Below, in pieces: positions 24,930-33,611 of a stretch of 36,552 nucleotides of DNA. The stretch is taken from assembly GCA_027365385.1 (NCBI GenBank), contig DAHXNN010000146.1, positions 1-36,552 of the forward strand. The letters run 5' to 3'. A program made the position numbers and the translations under genes. The notes beneath the pieces were generated by a model. The model saw nothing but the letters and a program-made list of their open reading frames with translations. It had not been told where the DNA came from and made no database searches. This DNA is from Acidimicrobiaceae bacterium (lineage in GTDB: Bacteria > Actinomycetota > Acidimicrobiia > Acidimicrobiales > Bog-793). Every line of letters starts with the position of its first letter. Position 1 is the stretch's first letter.

Positions 24930-27900
24930 TCAGGAGAAATCCCTACTTCGGGTCGTCACAGCCAGGACAAGCTCCTCGATGCGCTCGGCCGTGATGTTGA
25001 CGACACCGCCTGCCGACTCGGCACGGCCGCGCACGACCATCGCGGTCGCTCCGGCCGCGACCTTGCGATGCCGCTTCCAGCAGCCGACGGAGACGACGAC
25101 GTTGACGAGCCCGGTCTCGTCCTCGAGGTTGATGAAGGTGACACCGCCGGCCGTCTCTGGGCGTTGGCGGTGCGTCACGACGCCGGCCACCGTCACCTTC
25201 GTGCCGTCCTCCACCTCCCTCAGCTCGGCTGCGGTCGTCACGCCCCGGAGGTCCAAGTCCGGGCGGACGAGCTCGGTGAGCGACGAGTCCACGCTGATCC
25301 CGGTCGCCCAGAGGTCCGCCACCAGCTCCTCGTTCCGCTCCATCTCCGGCAGCTTCGGCGGCTCTGCACCTGTGACCATCCCGGCGAGCTGGCCGGGCTT
25401 GGCCGCGGCCACAGCTCCTGCTGACCACAGGGCGCCCCGGCGGCCCTCCCGGCCGAGCCGAGCCAGCGCTCCGGCCGTCGCGAGTGCCTCGAGATGCCCT
25501 GCGTTGAGCTCCGCCCGGCGCGACAGGTCCTCCAGGTCGACATACGGCGCACCGGCGGCGATGCGCTCCGCCACGTCGTCACCGATCGAGCGCACCGAGG
25601 AGAGGCCGAGGCGGAGCGCCGCGGTCGTCGCGCCTTTGCTCACTGGCTCGAGGCTCGCGACCGCACCGCTCACGTTCACCTCGGCGCGGCGCACGGTCAC
25701 CCCGTGCCGGCGAGCGTCCGCGACGAGCGTGCGCGGTGCCCAGAACCCCATCGGTTGGGAGTTGAGGAGCCCCGCACAGAACGCTGCCGGGTAGTGGAGC
25801 TTCAGCCACGACGACGAGTAGACGAGGTAGGCGAAGGACACGCTGTGGGACTCCGGGAAGCCGAAGTTCGCGAACGCCGCCATCCGGCTCCACAGCTCGT
25901 CGGCCACGTCGCCGACGATGCCGCGAGTGGCCATCCCGGCGTAGAAGCGACCGCGGAGCGCCTCCATGCGCAAGGCCGAGCGCTTCGAGCTCATGGCCTG
26001 GCGGAGCTGGTCGGCCTCGGCCGGTGAGAAGCCGGCGACGTCGATCGCCATCTGCATGAGCTGCTCCTGGAACAGCGGCACCCCGAGAGTCTTCTTCAGC
26101 GACGGCTCGAGGAGCGGGTGGAGGTAGGTCACCTTCTCCTTGCCGGCCCGCCGCCGCAGGAAGGGGTGGACCGAGCCACCCTGGATCGGACCGGGCCGGA
26201 TGAGGGCGACCTCGATGACGAGGTCGTAGAAGGTCCGGGGTCGAAGCCGCGGCAGCGTCCCCATCTGCGCCCGGGACTCCACCTGGAACACCCCAACCGT
26301 GTCGGCCGCGCAGAGCAGGTCGTAGACAGCGGGCTCCTGCGGCAGCTCGGCGAGGTCGACCTCGACCCCGTGGAACTCGGTGACGAGATCGACGGTGCGG
26401 TGCAGGGCCTCGAGCATCCCAAGTCCGAGCAGGTCGAACTTCACGAGGCCTGCCGCCGCGCAGTCGTCCTTGTCCCACTGGAGCACCGTGCGGCCGGGCA
26501 TCGTCGCCCACTCGACCGGGCAGACCTCGGCGATCGGGCGGTCGCACATCACCATGCCGCCCGAGTGGATGCCGAGGTGGCGCGGGAAGCCCTCGAGCCG
26601 GGTCGCGAGCTCGACCACATGGTCGGGGATGTCGTTCGTTCGTTGGCCGAGGTGGTCGGTCTCCCCCGCCGCCGCGGCGACCCGGCCGCGGCGTTCGAGC
26701 TGCTTCGACCATCGGTCGACGGTACCCATCGGGTAGCCGAGCACGCGGGCGGCGTCGCGGATCGCCGAGCGGGGCCGGTAGGTGATGACATTCGCGACCT
26801 GCGCCGCGCGGTCGCGGCCGTGGCGCTCGTAGACGTACTGGATCACCTCCTCCCTGCGCCCGCTCTCGATGTCGAGGTCGATGTCGGGCGGCCCGTCGCG
26901 CTCGGTCGACAGGAAGCGCTCGAAGAGCAGGCCGAGCGAGACCGCGTCCGCGAGCGTGATCCGGAGCGCGTAGCAGACCGCCGAGTTCGCGGCCGAGCCG
27001 CGCCCTTGGCAGTAGATACCGCTCCGCCGGCAGAACTCGACCAAGTCCCAGACGACGAGGAAGTAGCCGGGGAAGCCGAGGTGCTCGATCACTCCGAGCT
27101 CGTGGTCGATCTGCGCCCACGCGCCGGGGGCCCGCTCCGCGCCCCGCGGGCCATAGCAAGCGGTGGCGCCCTCCTCGGTGAGGTGGCGGAGGTAGGCCAT
27201 GTCGTCCATGCCGTCAGGGAGCGGGAACGGCGGCAACCCCGGGGCGACGAGCTTCAAGTCGAACGTGAGCTCCGCCGCGAGCTCGGCGGTGCGCTCGACC
27301 GCTCCGGGGTAGCGGCGGAAGCGCCGGGCCTGCTCCGCGGGCGAGCGCAGGTGCGCGGACGGCCCCGGCGGCAGCCAGCCGTCGAGGTCGTCGAGCGAGT
27401 GCCGGGAGCGGATCGCCGCTAGCGCGCACGCAAGCGGATGGCCGGTGGGACTCGCGTAGTGGGCGTTCGCTGTCGCCACGAGCGGTACACCCCGGTCGGT
27501 CGCAAGGACGGCGAGAGCGTCGTTGCGCGCCGAGTCGAGCGGCTCGTCGTGGTCCCACAGCTCGACGGCGACGTTGTCGCGTCCGAAGGTGGCGGTGAGC
27601 TCGTCGAGTGCCCGGCACGCGGCACGCGGGCCGTCGGTCACGAGCGCCGCGGGCACGGCCCCCTTCCGGCACGCGGTGAGGGCGAGCAGATGGCCTCCGG
27701 CCGCCGCGGCGATAGCTTCGAGCGAAAAACTCGGCCGGCCCTTCTCGCCGCCGGCGAGCTGGGCCGCGGCGATCGCGGTCCCGAGACGCGCGTAGCCTTC
27801 GGGGTCCCGGGCGAGGAGGACGAGGTGCTGGCCCGGCGGGTCCGGCTCGCCGACCGGGCGCTTCGCGATCCCGAGGGTCACCTCTGCGCCGAAGATCGTC

Positions 27901-28082
27901 GGCACGCCGAGCTGGCGGGCGGCCTCGGCGAAGCGGACGACGCCGTAGTAGCCGTCGTGGTCGGTCAGCGCGCACGCGGCGAGCCCGAGGCGAGCCGCCT
28001 CGACGACGAGCTCCTCAGGCGACGACGCGCCGTCGAGGAAGCTGAAGTTCGAATGGCAGTGCAACTCGGCGTACTCAACCAT
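24930..28082 (-). CDS. dnaE2: Error-prone DNA polymerase III alpha subunit DnaE2
   Basis: SOS translesion polymerase of 1050 aa, the normal length. The N-terminal PHP domain has HCHSNFSFLDGASS and TDHDGYYG (metal-binding histidines/aspartates). The polymerase core has RGSAANSAVCYALRIT, the catalytic PDIDLDIE, HLGIHSGGMV and FQEQLMQMA. Helix-hairpin-helix and OB-fold regions (VTVAGVVTHRQRPETAGGVTFINLEDETGLVNVVV) end the protein. It works with ImuB, which docks it to the sliding clamp, and with ImuA to copy past DNA damage, causing mutations. The ATG at 28082 has GGGAG 7 nt upstream. It lies 26 nt after imuB on the same strand, so both share the LexA-boxed promoter at 29716. Confidence 0.96.
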   Translation of the reverse strand: MVEYAELHCHSNFSFLDGASSPEELVVEAARLGLAACALTDHDGYYGVVRFAEAARQLGVPTIFGAEVTLGIAKRPVGEPDPPGQHLVLLARDPEGYARLGTAIAAAQLAGGEKGRPSFSLEAIAAAAGGHLLALTACRKGAVPAALVTDGPRAACRALDELTATFGRDNVAVELWDHDEPLDSARNDALAVLATDRGVPLVATANAHYASPTGHPLACALAAIRSRHSLDDLDGWLPPGPSAHLRSPAEQARRFRRYPGAVERTAELAAELTFDLKLVAPGLPPFPLPDGMDDMAYLRHLTEEGATACYGPRGAERAPGAWAQIDHELGVIEHLGFPGYFLVVWDLVEFCRRSGIYCQGRGSAANSAVCYALRITLADAVSLGLLFERFLSTERDGPPDIDLDIESGRREEVIQYVYERHGRDRAAQVANVITYRPRSAIRDAARVLGYPMGTVDRWSKQLERRGRVAAAAGETDHLGQRTNDIPDHVVELATRLEGFPRHLGIHSGGMVMCDRPIAEVCPVEWATMPGRTVLQWDKDDCAAAGLVKFDLLGLGMLEALHRTVDLVTEFHGVEVDLAELPQEPAVYDLLCAADTVGVFQVESRAQMGTLPRLRPRTFYDLVIEVALIRPGPIQGGSVHPFLRRRAGKEKVTYLHPLLEPSLKKTLGVPLFQEQLMQMAIDVAGFSPAEADQLRQAMSSKRSALRMEALRGRFYAGMATRGIVGDVADELWSRMAAFANFGFPESHSVSFAYLVYSSSWLKLHYPAAFCAGLLNSQPMGFWAPRTLVADARRHGVTVRRAEVNVSGAVASLEPVSKGATTAALRLGLSSVRSIGDDVAERIAAGAPYVDLEDLSRRAELNAGHLEALATAGALARLGREGRRGALWSAGAVAAAKPGQLAGMVTGAEPPKLPEMERNEELVADLWATGISVDSSLTELVRPDLDLRGVTTAAELREVEDGTKVTVAGVVTHRQRPETAGGVTFINLEDETGLVNVVVSVGCWKRHRKVAAGATAMVVRGRAESAGGVVNITAERIEELVLAVTTRSRDFS

Positions 28083-28108
28083 GCGGCACTCCCGCCGCGC
28101 AGGCGACG

Positions 28109-29653
28109 TCAGTCATAGGTCGCCTCGATCCACCACCGACCGGACTCGGTGTAGACGAGGTGCGCCTCCTCATCGGCCGTCAGCAGCTGGAAGCGGGCGC
28201 GCCGGCGCCGCGCCCTCGGATCCCAGGTCCGCTCGTCGACGAGCCACGGACCGGCCCAGCCCGCGAGACCGACCCACGGACCACCGCCGATCGCGACGAG
28301 CGCCGGGTCACCGGAGATACGGCCGCGCGACAGCACCCGGACCGGCTGGCCGTCGGCATCGACGAGCTCCGCGGGGACCGGCTCCCGATACACGATCGCC
28401 GGCGCGGGCGCGGGGTCCCGTCCCGGGAAGGGCCCGGCGGGAAGCTCCGGTACCGGCTCGCCCCACGGGACGAGGACGACCCGCTCGGCCGGTCCCCGGC
28501 CGCCCCGGACGACGGCCGTGAAGACCGCATCCGGACCGAGCATCCCCCGTAGCCGGTCGAGCCCACGCATCGCACGCTCGTCCGCGTCGGAGCGACCACC
28601 GAAGAGCTGGAGCTGGCGACCGTGCGCCGGCACCACCTCGTCCGCCACGAGCCGCAGCCACGAGATCCCCGCCGTCGGCGCCGGCTCGGGCGCGCTTCCC
28701 GACAGCCAGCCCTCGAGCTGCCAGCGCAGGCGCTCGACGATCGTCGGGGTGGAGAAGCGGTCGTCGGCCCGCCACCGGCGGCTCAGCGCCTCGCCGTGCT
28801 CCGTCTCGGCCTCGATGACGAGCCGGGTACAGGCGAGGAAGCGCTCCCCGAGGACCACGGCAAGCTCGTCGGCCAGTGACCGTCCGGCAAAGGCCGCCAC
28901 GTCGACACGTTCGGCCGGCGGGTCGAACTCGGTGCGGACGGACAGCTCCTCCGCGGGCGCCTGGGCGTCGAGGCTCTCGCCGTCGAGGCCGCGTGACCGG
29001 CGGTGGGCCAGCTCACCGGCCGGTCCGAAGCGCCGGGCGACCGCGTGCGTGGGCAGCGCCGCGAACGCCCCGAGGGTCGGCAGGCCCAGCCGGACGAGCA
29101 GGCCGGCGAGGTCCGGGTCGCCGAGGACCTCGACACCGTGCGGGGCGAGGAAGGTCGCGGCCTCGCCCCGCGGGACAAGGAGGCCGTGGTGGGCCGCGAG
29201 CGTGGCGGTGAAACGGCCGTCCGCGATCCCGACCCGGAGCGCCCCGCGGTGCTGCTCGGGGAGCGCCGATCGAGCGACGGCCGCCACCTCCCGGCACAGC
29301 GCCTCCTCGCCGCCGAGGTAGCGCGCCGGTCCGCGCACGTCAAGCGCGAGCGACCCGGGCTCGGTGACCTCGACGAGCGGCGTGAGAGTTGCGACCGCGG
29401 CGGCCACCGGCTCGAAGGCGCGTGCCTCGGTGGCCCGGTCCCGGCCGACGACGGCAAGCCCGGGACAGCAGTGCTCGGCCTCACGCTTTCGCTGCCCGGT
29501 CGCGACGCCGAGCTCGGCCGCGCTCGCCGAGGCGGCCACCACCCGGTGGTCCTCGATGACTGCCACCGGCTCCTCGTCGCCATAGCCGAGCGCAGCGACC
29601 GGCCAGCGTGGACAGAAGGCGACAAGGACCCGCACCAACCTGGCCGTGCTCAT
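28109..29653 (-). CDS. imuB: ImuB, catalytically dead Y-family polymerase-like SOS protein
   Basis: Adaptor subunit of the ImuA/ImuB/DnaE2 mutasome, 514 aa. It has the Y-family palm and finger layout, but the first catalytic Asp motif (normally DMDAFFA) reads VAFCPRWPVAALG, and the SxDE motif is LALDVRGPARYLGG, as expected for ImuB. The C-terminus (PVRVLSRGRISGDPALVAIGGGPWVGLAGWAGPWLVDERTWDPRARRRRARFQLLT) matches the ImuB-C region. A clamp-binding motif likely lies in RQLQLFGG near residue 350. The ATG at 29653 begins STARLVRVLVAFCPRW; the longer track ORF runs through the promoter. A LexA box lies 63 nt upstream. It is the first gene of the imuB-dnaE2 operon. Confidence 0.94.
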   Translation of the reverse strand: MSTARLVRVLVAFCPRWPVAALGYGDEEPVAVIEDHRVVAASASAAELGVATGQRKREAEHCCPGLAVVGRDRATEARAFEPVAAAVATLTPLVEVTEPGSLALDVRGPARYLGGEEALCREVAAVARSALPEQHRGALRVGIADGRFTATLAAHHGLLVPRGEAATFLAPHGVEVLGDPDLAGLLVRLGLPTLGAFAALPTHAVARRFGPAGELAHRRSRGLDGESLDAQAPAEELSVRTEFDPPAERVDVAAFAGRSLADELAVVLGERFLACTRLVIEAETEHGEALSRRWRADDRFSTPTIVERLRWQLEGWLSGSAPEPAPTAGISWLRLVADEVVPAHGRQLQLFGGRSDADERAMRGLDRLRGMLGPDAVFTAVVRGGRGPAERVVLVPWGEPVPELPAGPFPGRDPAPAPAIVYREPVPAELVDADGQPVRVLSRGRISGDPALVAIGGGPWVGLAGWAGPWLVDERTWDPRARRRRARFQLLTADEEAHLVYTESGRWWIEATYD

Positions 29654-29708
29654 CGAAGGCTCGTTCCGTGCTCCACCGACCGCTAGGCGATTCACCCCAC
29701 GGTCGTGG

Positions 29709-29729
29709 ACTGTACCGAACGTATGTTCG
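29709..29729 (-). promoter_or_regulatory. LexA (SOS) box CGAACGTATGTTCG and -10 for imuB-dnaE2
   Basis: The 14-bp box at 29716-29729 fits the actinobacterial/Bacillus SOS consensus CGAAC-N4-GTTCG exactly. On the minus strand a TACAGT hexamer (29714 to 29709) follows it directly, so LexA would cover the promoter of imuB. The predicted transcript would have a leader of about 49 nt before the imuB ATG. Confidence 0.85.
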
Positions 29730-29900
29730 TCACCGCGCAGCGCCGGGAGCTGCACCGACCGCGCGACTGCCCAGCTCAATGGCTACGTCACGGCGCCAGA
29801 TCTTCTCGCCCCGGTGCTCCCGAGCCGCCGCTGTTGGAACCGACGGGTCCTAGCTGGAATGGGGTCCAAGCGTCCTTGGTGCCGGCATGCCGCCAGGCAG

Positions 29901-29922
29901 TACAGTGCCGAACGTATGTTCG
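29901..29922 (+). promoter_or_regulatory. -10 TACAGT and LexA (SOS) box at the helicase start
   Basis: TACAGT at 29901-29906 is followed at 29909-29922 by CGAACGTATGTTCG, identical to the imuB box 193 bp away. The helicase ATG (29916) lies inside the box, so operator and start codon coincide and the mRNA is probably leaderless. Confidence 0.85.
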
Positions 29923-31997
29923 CCACTGCGTGGGACGAGGGGCTCGACGACGCCCAGCTCGCGGCCGTCGGCCACACCGGCTCGCCGCTCGTCGTCATCG
30001 CCGGGGCCGGCACCGGGAAGACCCGCACCCTCACCGCGCGCGTCGCCCGCCTCCTCGAGCGGGGGGTGGCACCCGAGCGCATCCTGCTCCTCACCTTCAC
30101 GAGGCGCGCCGCCGACGACATGCTCGCCCGGGCCACCGCGCTCGCGGGCCGGGCGGACCTCGGCCGGCGGCTCCGCGGTGGGACCTTCCACGCCGTCGCC
30201 CACCAGCTCGTGAGCGCCTGGTCACAGCCGCTCGGCATCGGCGAGGGGTTCTCTGTGCTCGATCCGGCCGACGCGACCGACGTGATGGACCTGCTCCGCG
30301 ACGAGCACGGGCTCACCGGGACCGGGACGCGTCTTCCGAAGCCGGCGACGCTCGTCGACGTCTACTCGCGCTGCGTGAACACCGGGCGGGTCGTGGCCGA
30401 GGTCGTGACGAACGACTTCCCCTGGTGCGAGCCGCATGTCGACGCGATCTCGACGCTCTGCCGGGCGTATGTGGCCCGCAAGCGCGAGCGCTCCCAGCTC
30501 GACTTCGACGACCTCCTCCTCTACTGGCGGGCCGCGCTCGCCGACGAGGCGATCGGGGCCGAGCTCGCAGCGATGTTCGACCACGTGCTCGTCGACGAGT
30601 ACCAGGACGTGAACTCGCTCCAGGTCGACATCGTGCGAGGGCTCTGCCCGGACGGGCGCGGGCTCACCGTCGTCGGTGACGACGCCCAGGCCATCTACGG
30701 CTTCCGCGGCTCGGACGCCGCCCACCTCCATACCCTTGCCGCCACGCTCCCCGACGCGAGGGTCGTCCACCTCGAGCAGAACTTCCGCTCGCTCCAGCCG
30801 ATCCTCGACCTCGCGAACCACGTCCGGCCGGCGCCTTCGCTCGACGGCGAGGTCCCCGGGGCGACCGTGTCGTTGCGACCGCTGACGCTGCGGGCGAGCC
30901 GCGAGGGTGGCACCCGGCCGACGTTCCTGCGCTGCTACGACGCGGCGTCCGAGGCCCGCGCGGTCGTGGACCGGATCCTCGGGCATCACGAGGCGGGCAT
31001 GCGGCTTTCCGAGCAGGCGGTGCTCGTGCGCGCCGCCCACCACAGCGACCTGATCGAGCTCGAGCTCACCGCGCGCCGTGTCCCCTACCGCAAGTACGGC
31101 GGCCTCCGCTTCGTCGAGGCCGCGCATGTGAAGGACTTCGTCGCCACCGCGCGCCTGCTCGACAACCCCGCCGACGACATCGCCTGGTTCCGCCTGCTCC
31201 GCCTCCACGAAGGCATCGGTCCCGCTCGGGGCCGCCAGCTCCTCGAGACGCTGCCGCCCCGACGGCCGGTCGGACCGGAAGCCTGGGCCGAGACCGTCGC
31301 CGCGGCCCCGGCGCCTGCCCGCGTAGCGCTCAGTGCGACGATGGTCGCGCTCAACGGAGCACGCGACCTCGCCGGCGCCGGCGCGCGCAGCGCAGGGATC
31401 CTCGAGCTGCTCCGCCCGCTCGTCGCTGCTCGCTACACCGACGCCGAGGCCCGGCTCGGGGACCTCGACCGGCTCGCCGCAGCGGCTGCGGTGACCGACG
31501 ACTTCGCGGCCTTCCTCGCCGAGGTGACGCTCGATCCCCCGGTGTCGAGCTCGGACTTCGCCGGGCCGCCGCACGTCGACGAGGACTTCGTGGTGGTCTC
31601 TACGGTGCACTCGGCGAAGGGGCTCGAGTGGCGCGTCGTCCACCTGCCGCACCTCGTCGACGGGTCGTTCCCCTCGGACATGGCGCTCCGGTCAAGTACC
31701 GGGCTCGCGGAGGAGCAGCGCCTCTTCTACGTCGCGCTCACACGGGCGCGCGACGAGCTGCACCTGTACGCGCCGCTGCGTATGCCCCACCACCGGCGAG
31801 CCGGTGACGATCGCCACTCGCTCGCCCAGCACAGCCGCTGGCTCGACGATCAGCTGCTAGCGCTGCTCGCCGTGCAGGAGCAGCCCTCACCGCGCACGCG
31901 GCTCGCGCCGCCCGGGGTCGACCCGGAGGCGGGAGAGATCGCGCCCCGGCGCGCGGCGGTCGCGGCAGCGCTCGACCTCGACGCGCTCTGGCGGTAG
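29916..31997 (+). CDS. UvrD/PcrA-like SF1A DNA helicase, LexA-controlled
   Basis: ATP-driven 3'-5' single-strand translocase of 693 aa. All SF1A motifs are present: DDAQLAAV (Q), AGAGTGKTRTL (Walker A, residues 29-36), LTFTRRAADDM (Ia), VDEYQDVNSLQ (Walker B), GDDAQAIYGFRGSD (III), LEQNFRS (IV), VSTVHSAKGLEW (V) and EEQRLFYVALTRARDEL (VI). It resembles the short UvrD2-like helicases without an HRDC tail. The upstream track ORF is non-coding: the only sensible start is the ATG in the LexA box. It is divergent from imuB and convergent with imuA, so a helicase is embedded in the mutasome locus. A role in clearing or remodelling damaged forks is inferred. Confidence 0.93.
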   Translation: MFATAWDEGLDDAQLAAVGHTGSPLVVIAGAGTGKTRTLTARVARLLERGVAPERILLLTFTRRAADDMLARATALAGRADLGRRLRGGTFHAVAHQLVSAWSQPLGIGEGFSVLDPADATDVMDLLRDEHGLTGTGTRLPKPATLVDVYSRCVNTGRVVAEVVTNDFPWCEPHVDAISTLCRAYVARKRERSQLDFDDLLLYWRAALADEAIGAELAAMFDHVLVDEYQDVNSLQVDIVRGLCPDGRGLTVVGDDAQAIYGFRGSDAAHLHTLAATLPDARVVHLEQNFRSLQPILDLANHVRPAPSLDGEVPGATVSLRPLTLRASREGGTRPTFLRCYDAASEARAVVDRILGHHEAGMRLSEQAVLVRAAHHSDLIELELTARRVPYRKYGGLRFVEAAHVKDFVATARLLDNPADDIAWFRLLRLHEGIGPARGRQLLETLPPRRPVGPEAWAETVAAAPAPARVALSATMVALNGARDLAGAGARSAGILELLRPLVAARYTDAEARLGDLDRLAAAAAVTDDFAAFLAEVTLDPPVSSSDFAGPPHVDEDFVVVSTVHSAKGLEWRVVHLPHLVDGSFPSDMALRSSTGLAEEQRLFYVALTRARDELHLYAPLRMPHHRRAGDDRHSLAQHSRWLDDQLLALLAVQEQPSPRTRLAPPGVDPEAGEIAPRRAAVAAALDLDALWR

Positions 31998-32044
31998 GGC
32001 GGGCTCGGCGCAGCGCTGTCGAAGCTCGCAGGCCGCTCGCGCGG

Positions 32045-32788
32045 CTACCCGACCGCGTAGGCCGCCGCGGGGACTGGCGCGTCCACCTTGACGGGCGCCG
32101 CCGGCGCGATGACCGGCGCGAGCGGACCGCTCGCTTCGGGGAGCACGAGCTGGGCCCGGTCGCCTCCGCCCGGCACCCGCCGGCCGGACGAACGGACCTG
32201 CAGCTCGCGGCTCGCAAGCCTGCCGTAGCCGGAGCCGAGGCCGTGCCAACGCACCGCGTCGGCGTGGAGCACGACGTCGAGCGGCTCCGGCCAGCGTGCC
32301 ACCGCCGAACGCGGACCCGTCCTCGGGGGCTGCGCGACGATGAGCACCGCGCCACGCTCGCGTGTCCGGGATGCGAGCCGCCGGGCAAGGCCCGGCGCGG
32401 GCCGGCTCGGCGGGCAGAGGACGACGACATCGGTCGTGTCGACGAGCACGGCGGCGACCTCCCACCAGGCCGTGCCGGGGTCGGGCACGAGCGCGAGGCG
32501 GGCGAGCGGTACCCCGAGCTCCGCGGCGGCCTCGACGCCGAGCTCGGGCCAACCGAGCACTGCGCCCCACGCGCCACGGGCGAGCGGTTCCGCCAGCAGC
32601 GCCAGCACGAGCGCGCTCGCGCCGGCACCTCCCTCGCAGCCGAGCGAGCTTCCCCGGCGAAGGCCCCCACCGGGAAGGACCCGAGCGAGCGCCGGACTCA
32701 CGGCGAGGCCCGCAGCGCCGTGAACGGACGCGCCGCGCGTCAGGGCTGCCGGGCCGCTGGGCCAGTCGAGCGCCGGGGAGGGCCTCAC
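32045..32788 (-). CDS. imuA: ImuA (ImuA'-type), RecA-like SOS mutagenesis protein
   Basis: The 247-aa product has RecA/ImuA-like features: LARVLPGGGLRRGSSLGCEGGAGASALVLALL near residue 35, then WGAVLGWPELGVEAAAELGVPLARLALV and TDVVVLCPPSRPAPGLARRLASRTRERGAVLIVA. The Walker A lysine is missing (GCEGGAGASAL), as in actinobacterial ImuA', so ATP binding in the usual way is unlikely. It is assigned by this match and by its neighbours imuB, dnaE2 and HMCES. The GTG at 32788 is preferred to 32821 because the LexA box would otherwise lie in the coding region and TAGTGT stands 7 nt before this GTG. It is convergent with the helicase (47-bp gap). Confidence 0.88.
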   Translation of the reverse strand: MRPSPALDWPSGPAALTRGASVHGAAGLAVSPALARVLPGGGLRRGSSLGCEGGAGASALVLALLAEPLARGAWGAVLGWPELGVEAAAELGVPLARLALVPDPGTAWWEVAAVLVDTTDVVVLCPPSRPAPGLARRLASRTRERGAVLIVAQPPRTGPRSAVARWPEPLDVVLHADAVRWHGLGSGYGRLASRELQVRSSGRRVPGGGDRAQLVLPEASGPLAPVIAPAAPVKVDAPVPAAAYAVG

Positions 32789-32795
32789 GACCGGG

Positions 32796-32816
32796 ACACT
32801 ATCGAACTGGTGTTCG
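32796..32816 (-). promoter_or_regulatory. LexA (SOS) box CGAACTGGTGTTCG and -10 TAGTGT for imuA
   Basis: The box at 32803-32816 keeps both CGAAC and GTTCG arms, with one departure from the inner consensus. On the minus strand TAGTGT (32801 to 32796) overlaps its end by position and stands 7 nt before the GTG at 32788, implying a leaderless, LexA-repressed transcript. Confidence 0.8.
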
Positions 32817-32882
32817 GTCACAACCAGCCAGCGTGCTTCCTGGGGCCGGTGTTGTCACTGTGGCTAATGAGCCTCGATCAGC

Positions 32883-33611
32883 CTACGCGGACGCTTCGGC
32901 ATCGAAGGCAATCCGCTCGATCAGTCCCGAGTCGTCGTTCGCCACGTTCCCCACCCGACCGCTAACCGGGTAGAAGTCCAAGGCCCCCTCGCTCGCTGGG
33001 CGGAGCAGGCTGACCAGCTCGTCGGCATCGTCGTTCTCGCGGTCGAGCCACACCTCGAGCGCCTCGCGCCCGAGGATCGCCGGCATCCGGTTGTGGACCA
33101 TCGCCAGATCGCTCGGTGCGTCCGTCGTGACGATCGCGCACGACGGGACCCAGGACTCGGGGTCGTCGATCGGACGGGTGTCGTCGTGCCAGAACCGGTA
33201 GATGCCGGCGAGCGCGAGCGGCGCGTCGTCGGGCCGGCGGAAGAAGAACGGCTGCTTTCTCTTCGCCCGGCCGGATGCCGCGCGCCACTCCCAGTACCCG
33301 TCGGCCGGGAGCGCGACGCGGTGCCCCGTGACGAGCGCCTTGCGGAACATCCCCTTGTCCGCGAGCGTCTCGGCGCGCGCATTGATCGGCTTCCTCGGGT
33401 CTGAGGGGTTGCGCCCGGGAGGTATGAAGCCCCAGTAGAAAGGGCGGAGGTGCCGGACGCCGTCCCGGTCACCGACCAGCCCGAGCACGTCGGTCCCCGG
33501 GGCAACGTTCCAGCTCGGACGCCACCCGTCGACGATGGCCGGATCCAACACCGCGTCGAACAGCTGGGCCAGCCGATCCGGTGGCGTAGCGAGGACGAAG
33601 CGGCCGCACAT
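32883..33611 (-). CDS. yedK: HMCES/YedK SRAP-domain abasic-site protein
   Basis: Forms a covalent thiazolidine link with abasic sites in single-stranded DNA through its N-terminal cysteine, shielding them from strand breakage and error-prone repair. The 242-aa product begins MCGRFVLATPPDRLAQLF, so Cys2 becomes the N-terminal nucleophile after Met removal. Other SRAP landmarks are present: WNVAPGTDVL, FYWGFIPP, KPINARAETL, GHRVALPADGYWEW (with the active-site Glu region), TTDAPSDLAMVHNRMPAIL (the catalytic His). The ATG at 33611 is fixed by the Cys2 requirement and by TACCAT 7 nt upstream (leaderless). It is 94 nt upstream of imuA on the same strand, within the SOS island. No LexA box is seen in front. 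Confidence 0.94.
   Translation of the reverse strand: MCGRFVLATPPDRLAQLFDAVLDPAIVDGWRPSWNVAPGTDVLGLVGDRDGVRHLRPFYWGFIPPGRNPSDPRKPINARAETLADKGMFRKALVTGHRVALPADGYWEWRAASGRAKRKQPFFFRRPDDAPLALAGIYRFWHDDTRPIDDPESWVPSCAIVTTDAPSDLAMVHNRMPAILGREALEVWLDRENDDADELVSLLRPASEGALDFYPVSGRVGNVANDDSGLIERIAFDAEASA

Noticed and set aside
32789-32821. ImuA start at GTG 32821 as given in the ORF track
   Set aside because: This would put the LexA box and the -10 hexamer inside the coding sequence; GTG 32788 fits the promoter and the family.
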